From DAOUJH01 sp965248955 (GTDB lineage: Bacteria; Chloroflexota; Dehalococcoidia; Lucifugimonadales; QGNO01), in assembly GCA_965248955.1 (NCBI GenBank), contig OZ252212.1:744001-808000 (forward strand): DNA of 64,000 bases. Reading direction: 5' to 3'. The position numbers and the translations under genes are program-made. Positions 26,708 to 35,210 of the stretch are shown one piece after another (position 1 is the stretch's first letter; each line of letters starts with the position of its first letter). Below the pieces are notes generated by a model that saw only the letters and a program-made list of their open reading frames with translations, had not been told where the DNA came from and searched no databases.

Positions 26708-27577
26708 CTACACTTCCATCGCGGCGACGCCGCCCACAATGTCCAAGAGCTCCTTGGTTATAGATTCCTGACGCACCTTGTTGAGGAGCAGTGTAAGGCC
26801 ATCTATCATATCGTTGGCGGCGTCGGTGGCGTTTTGCATCGCCACCATGCGCGCCGAATGCTCGCTGGCCACCGACTCCAGCATTGCGTGATATATCTGC
26901 ATCTCCACAAACCTGGGAAGAAGCTCACCCAAGACCTGCAAGCTCTGCGGTTCGTAGATGTAGCCCACCGCCTGCCCGGGCTCCATGTCCGCCGGCTCCA
27001 CCGGAAGCAGCTTCTGCATTGTAGGACGCTGTGTAGCGGTGCTGACGAATACGCCGTATGCAAGATATACCTCGTCGGCAAAGCCGCTGACGTAGTCCTC
27101 TATGGCCAGGCGGGCTACGGGCAGCGTGTCTTCCAAAGTAGGACGGTCGCCTAGATCGGTGAATACGGCGCGCAAGTCGCGCCCCGTTCTCGCCATGAAA
27201 TCGCGTCCCTTTCTGCCCACGCTAAGTATGCTTACGGGCGACTCCTTCTGCAAGATGAACTGACCTGCGGCCCGGTTCAAGTTGGAGGGGAGGCCTCCGC
27301 AGAGCCCTCTATCGGGAGTTATATGCACTATCTCAATGCGCTGCACGTCACGCTCTTGCAGCAGCGGATGGCTCTGTTCGTCCTCTCCGGCCTGCGTGGC
27401 AAGGTCCGCCAGCACAGTCCGCATCTTTTCGGAATACGGTCTGCCTGCAATGGAAAGCTGCTGAGCACGCCTCATCTTGGATGCCGCAATCATCTGCATA
27501 GCCTTGGTGATTTTGGCCGTGTTCTGCACGCTCCTGATACGGCGTCTTATTGTCCTTACGTTAGAGACTACCGCCAT
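26708..27577 (-). CDS. atpG: ATP synthase gamma subunit
   Basis: The 289-residue central-stalk subunit. The N-terminal helix (RTIRRRIRSVQNTAKITKAMQMIAASKMRRAQ) and the C-terminal helix (ARMVAMQNATDAANDMIDGLTLLLNKVRQESITKELLDIVGGVAAM) form the coiled-coil shaft, and DRGLCGGLPSNLNRA is the family signature. It follows the small unknown gene at 27580-27810 by two bases and precedes atpD by 30. Confidence 0.97.
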   Translation of the reverse strand: MAVVSNVRTIRRRIRSVQNTAKITKAMQMIAASKMRRAQQLSIAGRPYSEKMRTVLADLATQAGEDEQSHPLLQERDVQRIEIVHITPDRGLCGGLPSNLNRAAGQFILQKESPVSILSVGRKGRDFMARTGRDLRAVFTDLGDRPTLEDTLPVARLAIEDYVSGFADEVYLAYGVFVSTATQRPTMQKLLPVEPADMEPGQAVGYIYEPQSLQVLGELLPRFVEMQIYHAMLESVASEHSARMVAMQNATDAANDMIDGLTLLLNKVRQESITKELLDIVGGVAAMEV

Positions 27578-27579
27578 CT

Positions 27580-27810
27580 CTACTGCTCTACTTCCTCTTC
27601 TCCCAGGGTCTCTTCATATATCCATGCCACGTGGGAGACGTTGACAACTGTAGGCATGCCGTTGTCCTTGTCACGCACCAATAGATAATCGCCGGCGCCG
27701 TCTTCCAGAACGCCGGCCACTTCCTGCAAGAAACCCTCGCTCTCTATAGTGGTAACAATCACTATAGGCTTGTTCTTGAAGTGCCTTAGAGCCTGTTCTG
27801 CTAATCCCAT
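27580..27810 (-). CDS. Small unknown protein encoded between atpA and atpG
   Basis: A 76-residue soluble acidic protein, not part of the standard ATP synthase set. After a short helix (GLAEQALRHFKN) it has alternating strands: PIVIVTTIESEGFLQEVAGVLED, then DYLLVRDKDN, then VVNVSHVAWIYEE. That pattern of five short strands resembles an Sm-like barrel, but this is inference from visual inspection. It sits 6 bases after atpA and 2 before atpG, so it is co-translated with the F1 subunits and may be an assembly or regulatory factor. I do not recognise a named family. Confidence 0.7.
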   Translation of the reverse strand: MGLAEQALRHFKNKPIVIVTTIESEGFLQEVAGVLEDGAGDYLLVRDKDNGMPTVVNVSHVAWIYEETLGEEEVEQ

Positions 27811-27816
27811 TGTTTT

Positions 27817-29331
27817 CTACTCCAAGGTGACGGTCTGCTTGTACGCCTCTATAGCGTCCCTGAGCGCTTTCTGAGCGTCCTCGTTTATTTCGTACGTGGT
27901 GGCAATGCTTTCCAATATCTGAGGCTGATTGGCGTCCACGTACTGGTGGAAGCTGTTTTCCCATTCACGCACCTTGGAAACGGGAACGTCATCCAGGTAA
28001 CCATTGGTCACGGCAAACATGATGGAGACCTGCTTTTCCAGAGACAAGGGTTGGTACTGGGGCTGTTTCAACACCTCCGTGATGCGCTGGCCGCGTTCCA
28101 ACTGCTCTCGCGTGGCGCGGTCCAAGTCGGAGGTGCCAAACTGGGCAAATGTCACCAGCTCCCTGTACTGCGCCAAATCCAGGCGCAATCTGCCCGCCAC
28201 GCTCCTCATGGCGCGCCTCTGCGCCGACCCGCCTACGCGGGACACGGAAAGTCCTGCGTTCACCGCGGGTCTTGCACCGGCATTGAATAGGTCCGCCTCC
28301 AGGTAGATCTGGCCATCGGTAATAGAAATGACGTTGGTTGGGATGTAAGCCGATACATCCCCAGCCTGAGTTTCTATAATGGGCAGAGCGGTGAGGGAAC
28401 CGCCCCCGTGCTCATTGGATAGCCGCGCCGCCCTTTCCAAGAGCCTGCTGTGCAGATAGAAAACGTCTCCGGGATAGGCTTCCCGTCCGGGAGGCCTGCG
28501 CAGCAGCAACGACAGCTGGCGGTATGCCCAGGCATGTTTGGATAAATCGTCGTAGATGATCAGCGCGTCCCTGCCTTGCTCCATGAACTCTTCGCCTATG
28601 GCGCAGCCGGCATACGGAGCAAGGTACTGTAGAGGCGCCGGGTCCGAAGCGTTGGCGGCCACGACTATGGTGTGTTCCAAGGCCCCGTACTGCTCCAAGA
28701 TAGCGACGGTCTGGGCTACTTTGCCCACGCGTTGCCCTATTGCCACGTAGATGCAGATCAAATCGCCGCCCTTCTGGTTGATGATGGTATCAAGGGCTAT
28801 GGCGCTCTTACCTGTTGAGCGGTCTCCAATGATCAACTCTCTCTGGCCGCGGCCTATTGGGATCATGCTGTCGATGGCTTTGATACCCGTTTGCACCGGC
28901 ACGTTCACTGCCTGGCGGGTCACTACGTTGGGCGCAACGCGCTCTATCGGACGCGTGTTCTCCGTTCTCAAAGGACCTTTGCCGTCTATTGGCCTGCCCA
29001 ATGCGTCGACCGTACGGCCAATGAGGTCGTCCCCTACCGGGACCTCGGCAACGCGGCCCGTGGAGCGCACTTCATCGCCCTCTTTTATTTGGGAGTCGTC
29101 GCCCATGATCGCGGCGCCCACGGCGTCCTCTTCCAGGTTCATGGCCATGCCAATGACGTCTCCGGGAAAAGCCAGCAGCTCCGTGTACTGCACTCCTCCA
29201 AGGCCGTGAATCCTGGCTATGCCGTCGCCCACCTCGGTGACTGTGCCTACGTCCACCATGGTCAAATCGCCGCCAAACTCTTCAATTTGACGCTTTATTA
29301 CAGCAGCCAGATCCTGGCCTCGTGTGGTCAT
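27817..29331 (-). CDS. atpA: ATP synthase alpha subunit
   Basis: The 504-residue non-catalytic nucleotide-binding F1 subunit. Walker A is GDRSTGKSA; the arginine finger lies in the C-terminal SVSRVGGSAQRRAMRSVAG region, and the DELSI-equivalent region contains ALEHTIVVAANASDPAPLQYLAPYAG. Length and domain order are typical. It lies 18 bases after atpH and is followed by the small unknown gene. Confidence 0.98.
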   Translation of the reverse strand: MTTRGQDLAAVIKRQIEEFGGDLTMVDVGTVTEVGDGIARIHGLGGVQYTELLAFPGDVIGMAMNLEEDAVGAAIMGDDSQIKEGDEVRSTGRVAEVPVGDDLIGRTVDALGRPIDGKGPLRTENTRPIERVAPNVVTRQAVNVPVQTGIKAIDSMIPIGRGQRELIIGDRSTGKSAIALDTIINQKGGDLICIYVAIGQRVGKVAQTVAILEQYGALEHTIVVAANASDPAPLQYLAPYAGCAIGEEFMEQGRDALIIYDDLSKHAWAYRQLSLLLRRPPGREAYPGDVFYLHSRLLERAARLSNEHGGGSLTALPIIETQAGDVSAYIPTNVISITDGQIYLEADLFNAGARPAVNAGLSVSRVGGSAQRRAMRSVAGRLRLDLAQYRELVTFAQFGTSDLDRATREQLERGQRITEVLKQPQYQPLSLEKQVSIMFAVTNGYLDDVPVSKVREWENSFHQYVDANQPQILESIATTYEINEDAQKALRDAIEAYKQTVTLE

Positions 29332-29349
29332 AGCTCCGCCTCTCCCGTT

Positions 29350-29889
29350 CTAACTTGGGGTTGCCAGCACGCTTTGCCGCAACGATCGCAGTCTTCCACG
29401 TGCGCTCCCGTCGATGATCCTATCTCCAATTCTAACAAGCACTCCCCCAAGGACTTCTTCATCCGTCCTGGTGGTGAGCACCACTTCCTTGTCCAACAGC
29501 GTGCTCAACAGCTGGCCAAGCTTCTCCCTCTGCGCCTCATCCAAATCAAGGGCAGCCGTAACCTTAGCGCGCTCTCTGCCCTGGCTCTCGTCCAGCAGCC
29601 GTTGATATTCACTGAGCACACCGGGCAGCACCGGCAGGCCGCCCTTTGAAGTGAGCAGACCCAGTAGGTTCAGGACCGTTGGGCTCAGGTCCTTGAGAAC
29701 GTCTCGCAGCAGTTGAAGCTTGCGGTCCAAGCTCACTTTGGGCAGTTGAAGGAAGGCCATCGTCTCGCTATCGCTTAGGGCGTCGACCGCTGTTTGCAAT
29801 TCGGCAAGCCACTCTTCCAAACGGCCTTGCCCCTGTGCAATAGCAAATGCCGCTTGTGCGTAGCGCTTGGCTACGGGCCTTCGAGCCAT
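29350..29889 (-). CDS. atpH: ATP synthase delta subunit
   Basis: The 179-residue delta (OSCP) subunit joins F1 to the peripheral stalk. The N-terminal helical domain (AKRYAQAAFAIAQGQGRLEEWLAEL) and the C-terminal GGVLVRIGDRIIDGSARGRLRSL signature are clear. Its ATG lies against the atpF stop at 29889, so the two are translationally coupled. Confidence 0.94.
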   Translation of the reverse strand: MARRPVAKRYAQAAFAIAQGQGRLEEWLAELQTAVDALSDSETMAFLQLPKVSLDRKLQLLRDVLKDLSPTVLNLLGLLTSKGGLPVLPGVLSEYQRLLDESQGRERAKVTAALDLDEAQREKLGQLLSTLLDKEVVLTTRTDEEVLGGVLVRIGDRIIDGSARGRLRSLRQSVLATPS

Positions 29890-30395
29890 CAGCCTTCGTT
29901 CCTCTGGAATAGATCGCTTTCCGACAAAGTCTGCTCTATGAGCTCTTTGTGAGCCTCTTTGTCCAGCGAGCGGCGCACCACGCGTTCAGCAGCCAGTATG
30001 GCCAGGTCGGCAAACTGTTGCCGCACCTCCTCTATCGCTGCATCACGCTCTCTTTGTATTTCGGAGCGGGCATTGGAAAGAAAAGCATCCGCTTCCAGAC
30101 GCGCCTTCCCTCGCTCTTCATCACGGAACCTCTGAGCCGACTGCCTGGCCTGTTCAATCAAGCCTTGACCCTCACGGCGCGCCTCTCTGATCTGCTCCTC
30201 CATCTCTTTCTGGCGCTGAGCAGACTCCTCCTGCAGATGCTGGGCCTGCTCCATGCTCTCTTTGATGCGTTTTGAGCGTTCATCAAGAACACGCAAGATG
30301 CGCTTGTAACCCACCAAGTACAATATGACCAGCAGGATGGTAAAGTTGACCAAGTAAACCACCAAGCTGGGTATATGGAAGCCTAGTTCTGCCAT
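29889..30395 (-). CDS. atpF: ATP synthase b subunit
   Basis: The 168-residue peripheral-stalk subunit. One N-terminal membrane helix (about residues 8-28, LVVYLVNFTILLVILYLVG) is followed by a long charged coiled coil (about 35-150) that forms the stator dimer. There is a single b gene, so the stator is probably a homodimer. It follows atpE by 41 bases. Confidence 0.94.
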   Translation of the reverse strand: MAELGFHIPSLVVYLVNFTILLVILYLVGYKRILRVLDERSKRIKESMEQAQHLQEESAQRQKEMEEQIREARREGQGLIEQARQSAQRFRDEERGKARLEADAFLSNARSEIQRERDAAIEEVRQQFADLAILAAERVVRRSLDKEAHKELIEQTLSESDLFQRNEG

Positions 30396-30436
30396 ACCCC
30401 TCTCCCGTTTGTGCTAGGTCTGCCGAACTTACGAGT

Positions 30437-30670
30437 TTATGCCACTAGGGCTAAGATAATAGCCACTACCAGGGCATAGATGCCCAGCGCTTCAGCGAAC
30501 GCGATAGCCAGGATCATGTTCGTCTGCACTGCGCCACGGGCTTCCGGGTTGCGTCCAATTGCATTCATTGCACCCGCGCCCAGAATACCTATGCCAATAC
30601 CTGGACCTAACATACCCAGTCCAGCGGCTAGTCCGGCGGCAAGCAACTTCAAGGCATCTGCTTCAGGCAT
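30437..30670 (-). CDS. atpE: ATP synthase c subunit
   Basis: The 77-residue proteolipid forms the rotor ring. Two hydrophobic helices flank the polar loop GRNPEARG; the ion-carrying Glu60 is in AIAFAEALGIY and the first helix carries the Gly repeat GPGIGIGILGAGAM. The neighbours of Glu60 lack the Ser and Gln ligands of sodium-type rings, which points to proton coupling. I use ATG 30670 behind AGGGGG; the frame extends 25 codons further but without c-subunit character. Confidence 0.95.
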   Translation of the reverse strand: MPEADALKLLAAGLAAGLGMLGPGIGIGILGAGAMNAIGRNPEARGAVQTNMILAIAFAEALGIYALVVAIILALVA

Positions 30671-30704
30671 GAGTCCCCCTTCTTCTTGTTGAACTGCGTG
30701 TTTT

Positions 30705-30803
30705 TTATTCCTGGCGGGAGGTGGCGGCGTACAAAGCAAGTCCAATGCCGGCCCCCACCATTCCTATTACCACTATAACCAGTGCCAGAATGATAATGTC
30801 CAT
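30705..30803 (-). CDS. 32-residue membrane protein between atpB and atpE
   Basis: An ATG at 30803-30801, preceded five bases earlier by GAGGAG, opens a 32-codon frame ending in TAA at 30705. The product is one hydrophobic helix, beginning MDIIILALVIVVIGMVG and ending in the polar LYAATSRQE. It occupies almost the whole gap between atpB and atpE, with a good ribosome site, so I think it is expressed. Single-helix subunits associate with several F1Fo enzymes, but I recognise no specific homologue. Confidence 0.6.
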   Translation of the reverse strand: MDIIILALVIVVIGMVGAGIGLALYAATSRQE

Positions 30804-30825
30804 ATCAACTCCTCAGGCCGGAAGG

Positions 30826-31767
30826 CTAGTGGCCTTCCTCTGCTTCATGTTCATGAGGCGTAACCGCCGTGGTTACGAATACCAACGTGAGACCGGCGAA
30901 TATCAACGCCTGGATGAACCCAACCAGCAACTCCAATCCATAGAAAGGCAGCGAGAACGCAAACGGTATCAGGAAGGCCGTAACCAGCAGCAATATCTCG
31001 CCGGCGGTCATGTTGCCAAACAACCTGAACGTAAAGCTCACGATGCGTATGAACTCGCTCAACGCCTCCAGAAAGCCGACGAATACGTCTATGACTCCTT
31101 CAAATATGCGACCTCTGAGCAAGGCCCCGAACCGGAAGAACTTCCCGAAATAGGACAGTCCCAGGGCTCTGATTCCCCAGAACTCTACGAACACAAAGGA
31201 GATCAGCGCCAGCGCCAGCGGCATGTTCAGATCGGTGCCGGCGGGGCGCAGCGCGTGCCGCGCCAGGTGCCCATCTTTTACAAAGCCAAGGCTTTGATAG
31301 AGCGGCAGCAGGCCCAGCCAGGCGTTTATTATCACATACAAGAAGATGGTGGCAAACAGGGGAAAGAAAGCCCTAGCGTACCGGGGGCCGGCCACGCTCT
31401 CCACAAAGCCGTACATTCCGCCGACTATGGATTCCACAAAGTTCTGCAACCCCCTGGGAGGTCTATCAGCGCTTATGCGACGCGTTCCAAAGTAGAAGAG
31501 GAGTATCAGCACGGCGCTTGCCACCAAGGACGAAAGGATGGTATTGGTCAGCAAGAAGCGGTTAGGCAGCTTGTGAAGCTCGTCCGCTTCACGGGCGTCC
31601 GCTTCCAATACAGGTTGCGGAGGAAGGTGGACTTCAGGAGTGGGAAGGAACGGTTCTCCATCCTCGCCCCCAAACAAAGCGGTTCCTATGGCTCCTATTA
31701 TGAATCCAAAAACAAAGAGGGCTACGAGGGCTAGGCCAAGGGCTCTTATCAGGTTCTTAGTATCCAT
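30826..31767 (-). CDS. atpB: ATP synthase a subunit
   Basis: The 313-residue Fo stator subunit that holds the proton channels. The essential Arg lies in EFIRIVSFTFRLFGNMTAGE; other conserved stretches are NAWLGLLPLYQ and the C-terminal GFIQALIFAGLTLVFV. The N terminus has an extra membrane helix and a Pro-rich external loop (about residues 40-75), longer than in E. coli. It follows the AtpI/AtpZ-like gene by 20 bases. Confidence 0.95.
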   Translation of the reverse strand: MDTKNLIRALGLALVALFVFGFIIGAIGTALFGGEDGEPFLPTPEVHLPPQPVLEADAREADELHKLPNRFLLTNTILSSLVASAVLILLFYFGTRRISADRPPRGLQNFVESIVGGMYGFVESVAGPRYARAFFPLFATIFLYVIINAWLGLLPLYQSLGFVKDGHLARHALRPAGTDLNMPLALALISFVFVEFWGIRALGLSYFGKFFRFGALLRGRIFEGVIDVFVGFLEALSEFIRIVSFTFRLFGNMTAGEILLLVTAFLIPFAFSLPFYGLELLVGFIQALIFAGLTLVFVTTAVTPHEHEAEEGH

Positions 31768-31787
31768 TGATCAGCTACAAATGCCTA

Positions 31788-32018
31788 TCACTGGTCGTCT
31801 GTATGCTCATCCCCGTTCAAAAGAGGCTCAACCATTCTGTACAGTCCGTAAAATGCAGCCACGCTACCCAGCAAGACCCCTATCAACGTGAATAGGGGAA
31901 GGGTACCCATCCTGTTGTCCAGCCAAATCCCTCCGGCTATGCCAAGTATAATGGCAATTGCCACGTACCAACCAAGTCCAAGCAGCCGCATGGCGATGAC
32001 AAACCCACGCCTATTCAT
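31788..32018 (-). CDS. AtpI/AtpZ-like membrane protein
   Basis: A 76-residue protein with two membrane helices separated by the short loop LDNRMGTLP, the pattern of AtpZ/AtpI proteins that precede atpB and help c-ring assembly or magnesium supply. The acidic C terminus (GDEHTDDQ) is cytoplasmic. The start at ATG 32018 (MNRRGFVIAM) is chosen because the conserved helices begin there; its GGGGGAGG site is unusually close, so ATG 31991, nine codons later, is an alternative. First gene of the atp operon. Confidence 0.8.
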   Translation of the reverse strand: MNRRGFVIAMRLLGLGWYVAIAIILGIAGGIWLDNRMGTLPLFTLIGVLLGSVAAFYGLYRMVEPLLNGDEHTDDQ

Positions 32019-32041
32019 GCCTCCCCCGTCGGACTTTGCGA

Positions 32042-32069
32042 AGTTTATCACATATCCATTCACTGTCAA
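32042..32069 (-). promoter_or_regulatory. Predicted promoter of the atp operon
   Basis: Reading leftward, TTGACA (32069-32064), 16 bases, TAAACT (32047-32042). The expected start of transcription, about 32035, would give a leader of some 17 bases before the atpI-like gene. The -35 is perfect, the -10 is modest. Confidence 0.5.
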
Positions 32070-32226
32070 CGCCATTCTAAGCGGCGCCCCTACGTCATGC
32101 CCGTGCCTACGGACACCCAGTGGGGCGGAGTCATGGCCCTCCATCGCCGCTTGCTCGTGTGCCCGTATGTCGTCCTTCCTTGGTGCATAGACAGCCTTTC
32201 ACGGAGAAGATAAAGTTTCTACCGTC

Positions 32227-33684
32227 ATGAAGACCATTGGCCTTGACTTTGGTACTGAAAGCGTACGCGGGGTTCTCATGGACGTGGAGAGCGGCGAAGA
32301 GATAGCCGCCGCCATCTCGGAGTACGAACACGGCGTCATCGATGGCAAGTACCACGACCCGGATGACTACCTTCACTCCATGGACTCCGTCCTCAGAGAG
32401 CTCGGCCTCTCAGACGCTATAGGCGTGGATGCTACAGCTTGCAGCGTCTTACCTTGTAAAGCAGATGGGACACCGCTTTCCCGTCTATCTGACAATCCTC
32501 TCTCTTTGGTGAAGATCTGGAAGAATCACGACGCTCAGCCCCAGGCCGACCGCTTGAATGAGCTGGCATTGCAGCGGGGCGAACCATGGCTTTCCCGCTA
32601 TGGACGCATATCCAGCGAGTGGTTCTTCCCCAAGGTTTTGCATACACTGGAAGAAGCTCCCACCGTCTACCGGGAAGCCGATAGGTTCATTGAGAAGGCG
32701 GATTGGATTGTCTGGCAGCTCACCGGCAGGGAGACCAGGAACGCCTGCGCCGCCGGATACAAAGCCATGTGGCACAAGAGGGACGGCTTTCCATCTGCTA
32801 GCTTCTTCCAATCGCTCCACCCCTCCATGGCGGGTTTTGTACGGGAGAAGACCGGCTCAAGCATACTGCCGGTGGGCGCACCAGCAGGCCGGGCCGGCAA
32901 CTACGGAGACGCATTGGTGGCGGCCGGTACCGTGGACGCCCATGCCGCCGTGCCCGCGGCCGGGATCACAGAGCCGGGCGCAATGCTGCTTGTGATGGGC
33001 ACCAGCCTCTGCCACCTGACCCTGGCCGGGAAAGAGGTGCATGTCCCCGGCATGTGCGGGGCGGTGGAAGACGGCATCCTCCCCGGTTACTTTGGCTACG
33101 AATCGGGCCAGGCGGCGGTAGGCGATATGTTCGCCTGGTTCTCGCAGCAATTCAACTTTCCCCATAGAGGCTCCGGTAAACCGGGCTCCCTGGTAGCCCT
33201 CGACTGGTGGAACGGCAGCAGGGAGCTGCAAAGAGCGGACCTCAGCGGTGTGGTAGTAGGACTCACCCTGGACACCACGCCGGAGGAGATCTACCGGGCA
33301 CTGGTTGAATCAGCGGCCTTCGGGACAAGGCGGATTATCGAGGCCTATGAAACGGCCGGACTTCCCATAGCTGAGCTGAGGGCCTCCGGAGGACTCCCTG
33401 AACGAAACCCGTTCATCATGCAGGTGTTCGCCGACGTGACGGGAAGGAAAATACGGATAGCCAGGACCAGCCAGGCATCGGCGGTAGGAAGCGCTATGCT
33501 GGCCGCAATGGCGGCGGGAGCCTCGCCTCATAACATGGGCGGCGTGGGCCTGCAAGAATACCTGCCCAATTCCACGACCACAAAGAGCTACGATGAGCTT
33601 TATTCCATATACACCAACCTCCACGAAAAATTCAGCGACGGTGTCATCATGGCAAAGCTAAGAGGAGGGCAGTTGAAAACATGA
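32227..33684 (+). CDS. FGGY-family carbohydrate kinase, ribulokinase-like
   Basis: A 485-residue sugar kinase of the FGGY family, closest by eye to ribulokinase AraB: GLDFGTESVRGVLMDV forms the phosphate loop, KIWKNHDAQPQADRLNELA, RYGRISSEWFFPKVLHTLEEAP and TGRETRNACAAGYKAMW match that family, and the ATP-site motif is LRASGGLPERNPFIMQVFADV. It is about 80 residues shorter than E. coli AraB, mainly because of a shorter N-terminal loop. It should phosphorylate a ketopentose or similar ketose. It overlaps the isomerase gene by ATGA, so kinase and isomerase form one pathway. Sugar identity is not certain. Confidence 0.88.
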   Translation: MKTIGLDFGTESVRGVLMDVESGEEIAAAISEYEHGVIDGKYHDPDDYLHSMDSVLRELGLSDAIGVDATACSVLPCKADGTPLSRLSDNPLSLVKIWKNHDAQPQADRLNELALQRGEPWLSRYGRISSEWFFPKVLHTLEEAPTVYREADRFIEKADWIVWQLTGRETRNACAAGYKAMWHKRDGFPSASFFQSLHPSMAGFVREKTGSSILPVGAPAGRAGNYGDALVAAGTVDAHAAVPAAGITEPGAMLLVMGTSLCHLTLAGKEVHVPGMCGAVEDGILPGYFGYESGQAAVGDMFAWFSQQFNFPHRGSGKPGSLVALDWWNGSRELQRADLSGVVVGLTLDTTPEEIYRALVESAAFGTRRIIEAYETAGLPIAELRASGGLPERNPFIMQVFADVTGRKIRIARTSQASAVGSAMLAAMAAGASPHNMGGVGLQEYLPNSTTTKSYDELYSIYTNLHEKFSDGVIMAKLRGGQLKT

Positions 33685-35210
33685 AACAGAGAATCGCTCT
33701 ATTCTGGCCTGGGGACTACCGAGACAAGCCCAACCAATGGGCCCTTCCCGGCGTGGAAGAAGCCACCGGACAGCTGGAGAAAGCCCTGGTAAAGCTGGGG
33801 TACTCTCCCTACCGGGTGGAGGGATTCATAAGCAGACCTCATCAGTCCATAGAGAAGCTAGGGCCTATAGATGACCCAATGATTGGCGTTTGCACCCACT
33901 GGTTGTACGGCCCTCATACGACCGATGGCGTTGTAGGCAAGGACACTCCTCTGCTGCTGGCAAGCAATTTCTCCGGGCAGTGGCCTGGGCTGGTTGGCCT
34001 GCTGAATACCGGCGCCTGCCTGGAAAGCGTGGGACGGCAATTCTCCAGGGTCTGGACGAACGCCCAAGACTGGACCGCCGATCAACGGTTCATGTCCAGG
34101 CTGGAACAGTGGTGCTCCACCGGAGCCATAGGCTACCCTGAAGATGAGCTCTCTTATCAGACAGGCATCTCCTCTAATGCTGAGACTATCGCCAAGACCG
34201 TCGAACAGGGCATACGAGACAGGCGGGTGCTGGCCCTGATGCTCGGGGACACCTCCATGGGCATGATCAACGGCTATTTTGGACCCCGTTTGCTCAATCT
34301 CATCGGATTCACCGAGCACAAGGTTGACCAAGCCTGGATTATAGATCGGGGCAGGAGTATCTCCGACAAGCGGATAGAGGATGCTTACCGGTTCGTCAGT
34401 AGCAACGGGGTTGCCTTCCACTATGGAGAAGAAGGCGCCGAGGACTTCGACGAAAACGCCACCAGGGAGCAGCTGCGCGATTATTTGACCGTCCTAGACT
34501 TGATCGATGAGTTCAAGGCGGACTGTCTGGGCTGGCAGTACCAGCTAGGTCTCCTCAACCTCCGTCCACCGTCCGACTTCGCGGAGGGGCTGCTGAATTC
34601 GGTATGCAGGCCGGAGTCAAACGGAGACACCGTTGCCACTGCCACCGAGGCCGATCAGGGCAACCTTGTGCCAATGGAGATGATGAAGCGCCTTCTCAAA
34701 GCCAAGGGTCTGCATCAATCCGTAATGTTCCACGACGTCCGCTGGGGCTCGGAATACGAAGGGCGGTTCATTTGGGTGCTGCTGAACTCGGGCTCCTCCG
34801 GGGCCTACGCCTTCAACCACGACCCGAATACACTGCGAGGAGTCCACTCTTACCGGCAGCCATCGGGATATTTCCCCACCCCCGGCGGCACCTTTGCCGG
34901 AGAGAGTCTGCCCGGCGGTATAACCTGGGCACGCGCCTACATCAAGGAGGACAGGCTCTGGATGGATATTGGCAGAGGGGAGGTAGTAAAACTGCCGGAA
35001 CAACTGCGTGATGAATGGTGGAACGGCACCACCAGGGAGTGGCCGTTCATGGCGGCTTACCTGGGAATCAGCCAGGATACCCTCATGGCGCACTATCTAA
35101 GCAATCACGTTGCCGTAGCCTATGGCGACGTATTCCAGGAGATGGCGGCATTGAGCCAGGCGCTTGGCTTCCAAGTCAGGATACTCGGCAAGACAGAGGA
35201 GGGTGTATGA
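33681..35210 (+). CDS. L-fucose/L-arabinose isomerase family protein
   Basis: A 509-residue protein with the architecture of the fucose/arabinose isomerases: an N-terminal Rossmann-like part (KQRIALFWPGDYRD), a middle domain, and a C-terminal domain with the putative metal ligands in ATEADQGNLVPMEMMKRLL and the terminal SNHVAVAYGD. Such enzymes interconvert aldose and ketose using Mn2+. Overlap with the upstream kinase and downstream amidotransferase-like gene (both ATGA) shows one operon for a sugar. Sequence is divergent, so the family call is firmer than the substrate. Confidence 0.75.
   Translation: MKQRIALFWPGDYRDKPNQWALPGVEEATGQLEKALVKLGYSPYRVEGFISRPHQSIEKLGPIDDPMIGVCTHWLYGPHTTDGVVGKDTPLLLASNFSGQWPGLVGLLNTGACLESVGRQFSRVWTNAQDWTADQRFMSRLEQWCSTGAIGYPEDELSYQTGISSNAETIAKTVEQGIRDRRVLALMLGDTSMGMINGYFGPRLLNLIGFTEHKVDQAWIIDRGRSISDKRIEDAYRFVSSNGVAFHYGEEGAEDFDENATREQLRDYLTVLDLIDEFKADCLGWQYQLGLLNLRPPSDFAEGLLNSVCRPESNGDTVATATEADQGNLVPMEMMKRLLKAKGLHQSVMFHDVRWGSEYEGRFIWVLLNSGSSGAYAFNHDPNTLRGVHSYRQPSGYFPTPGGTFAGESLPGGITWARAYIKEDRLWMDIGRGEVVKLPEQLRDEWWNGTTREWPFMAAYLGISQDTLMAHYLSNHVAVAYGDVFQEMAALSQALGFQVRILGKTEEGV

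Noticed and set aside
30721..31734. Long open frame (337 codons) opposite atpB
   Set aside because: The minus-strand product is a clear ATP synthase a subunit with its essential Arg; the plus-strand frame is Gln/Arg/Tyr-rich and unlike any family.
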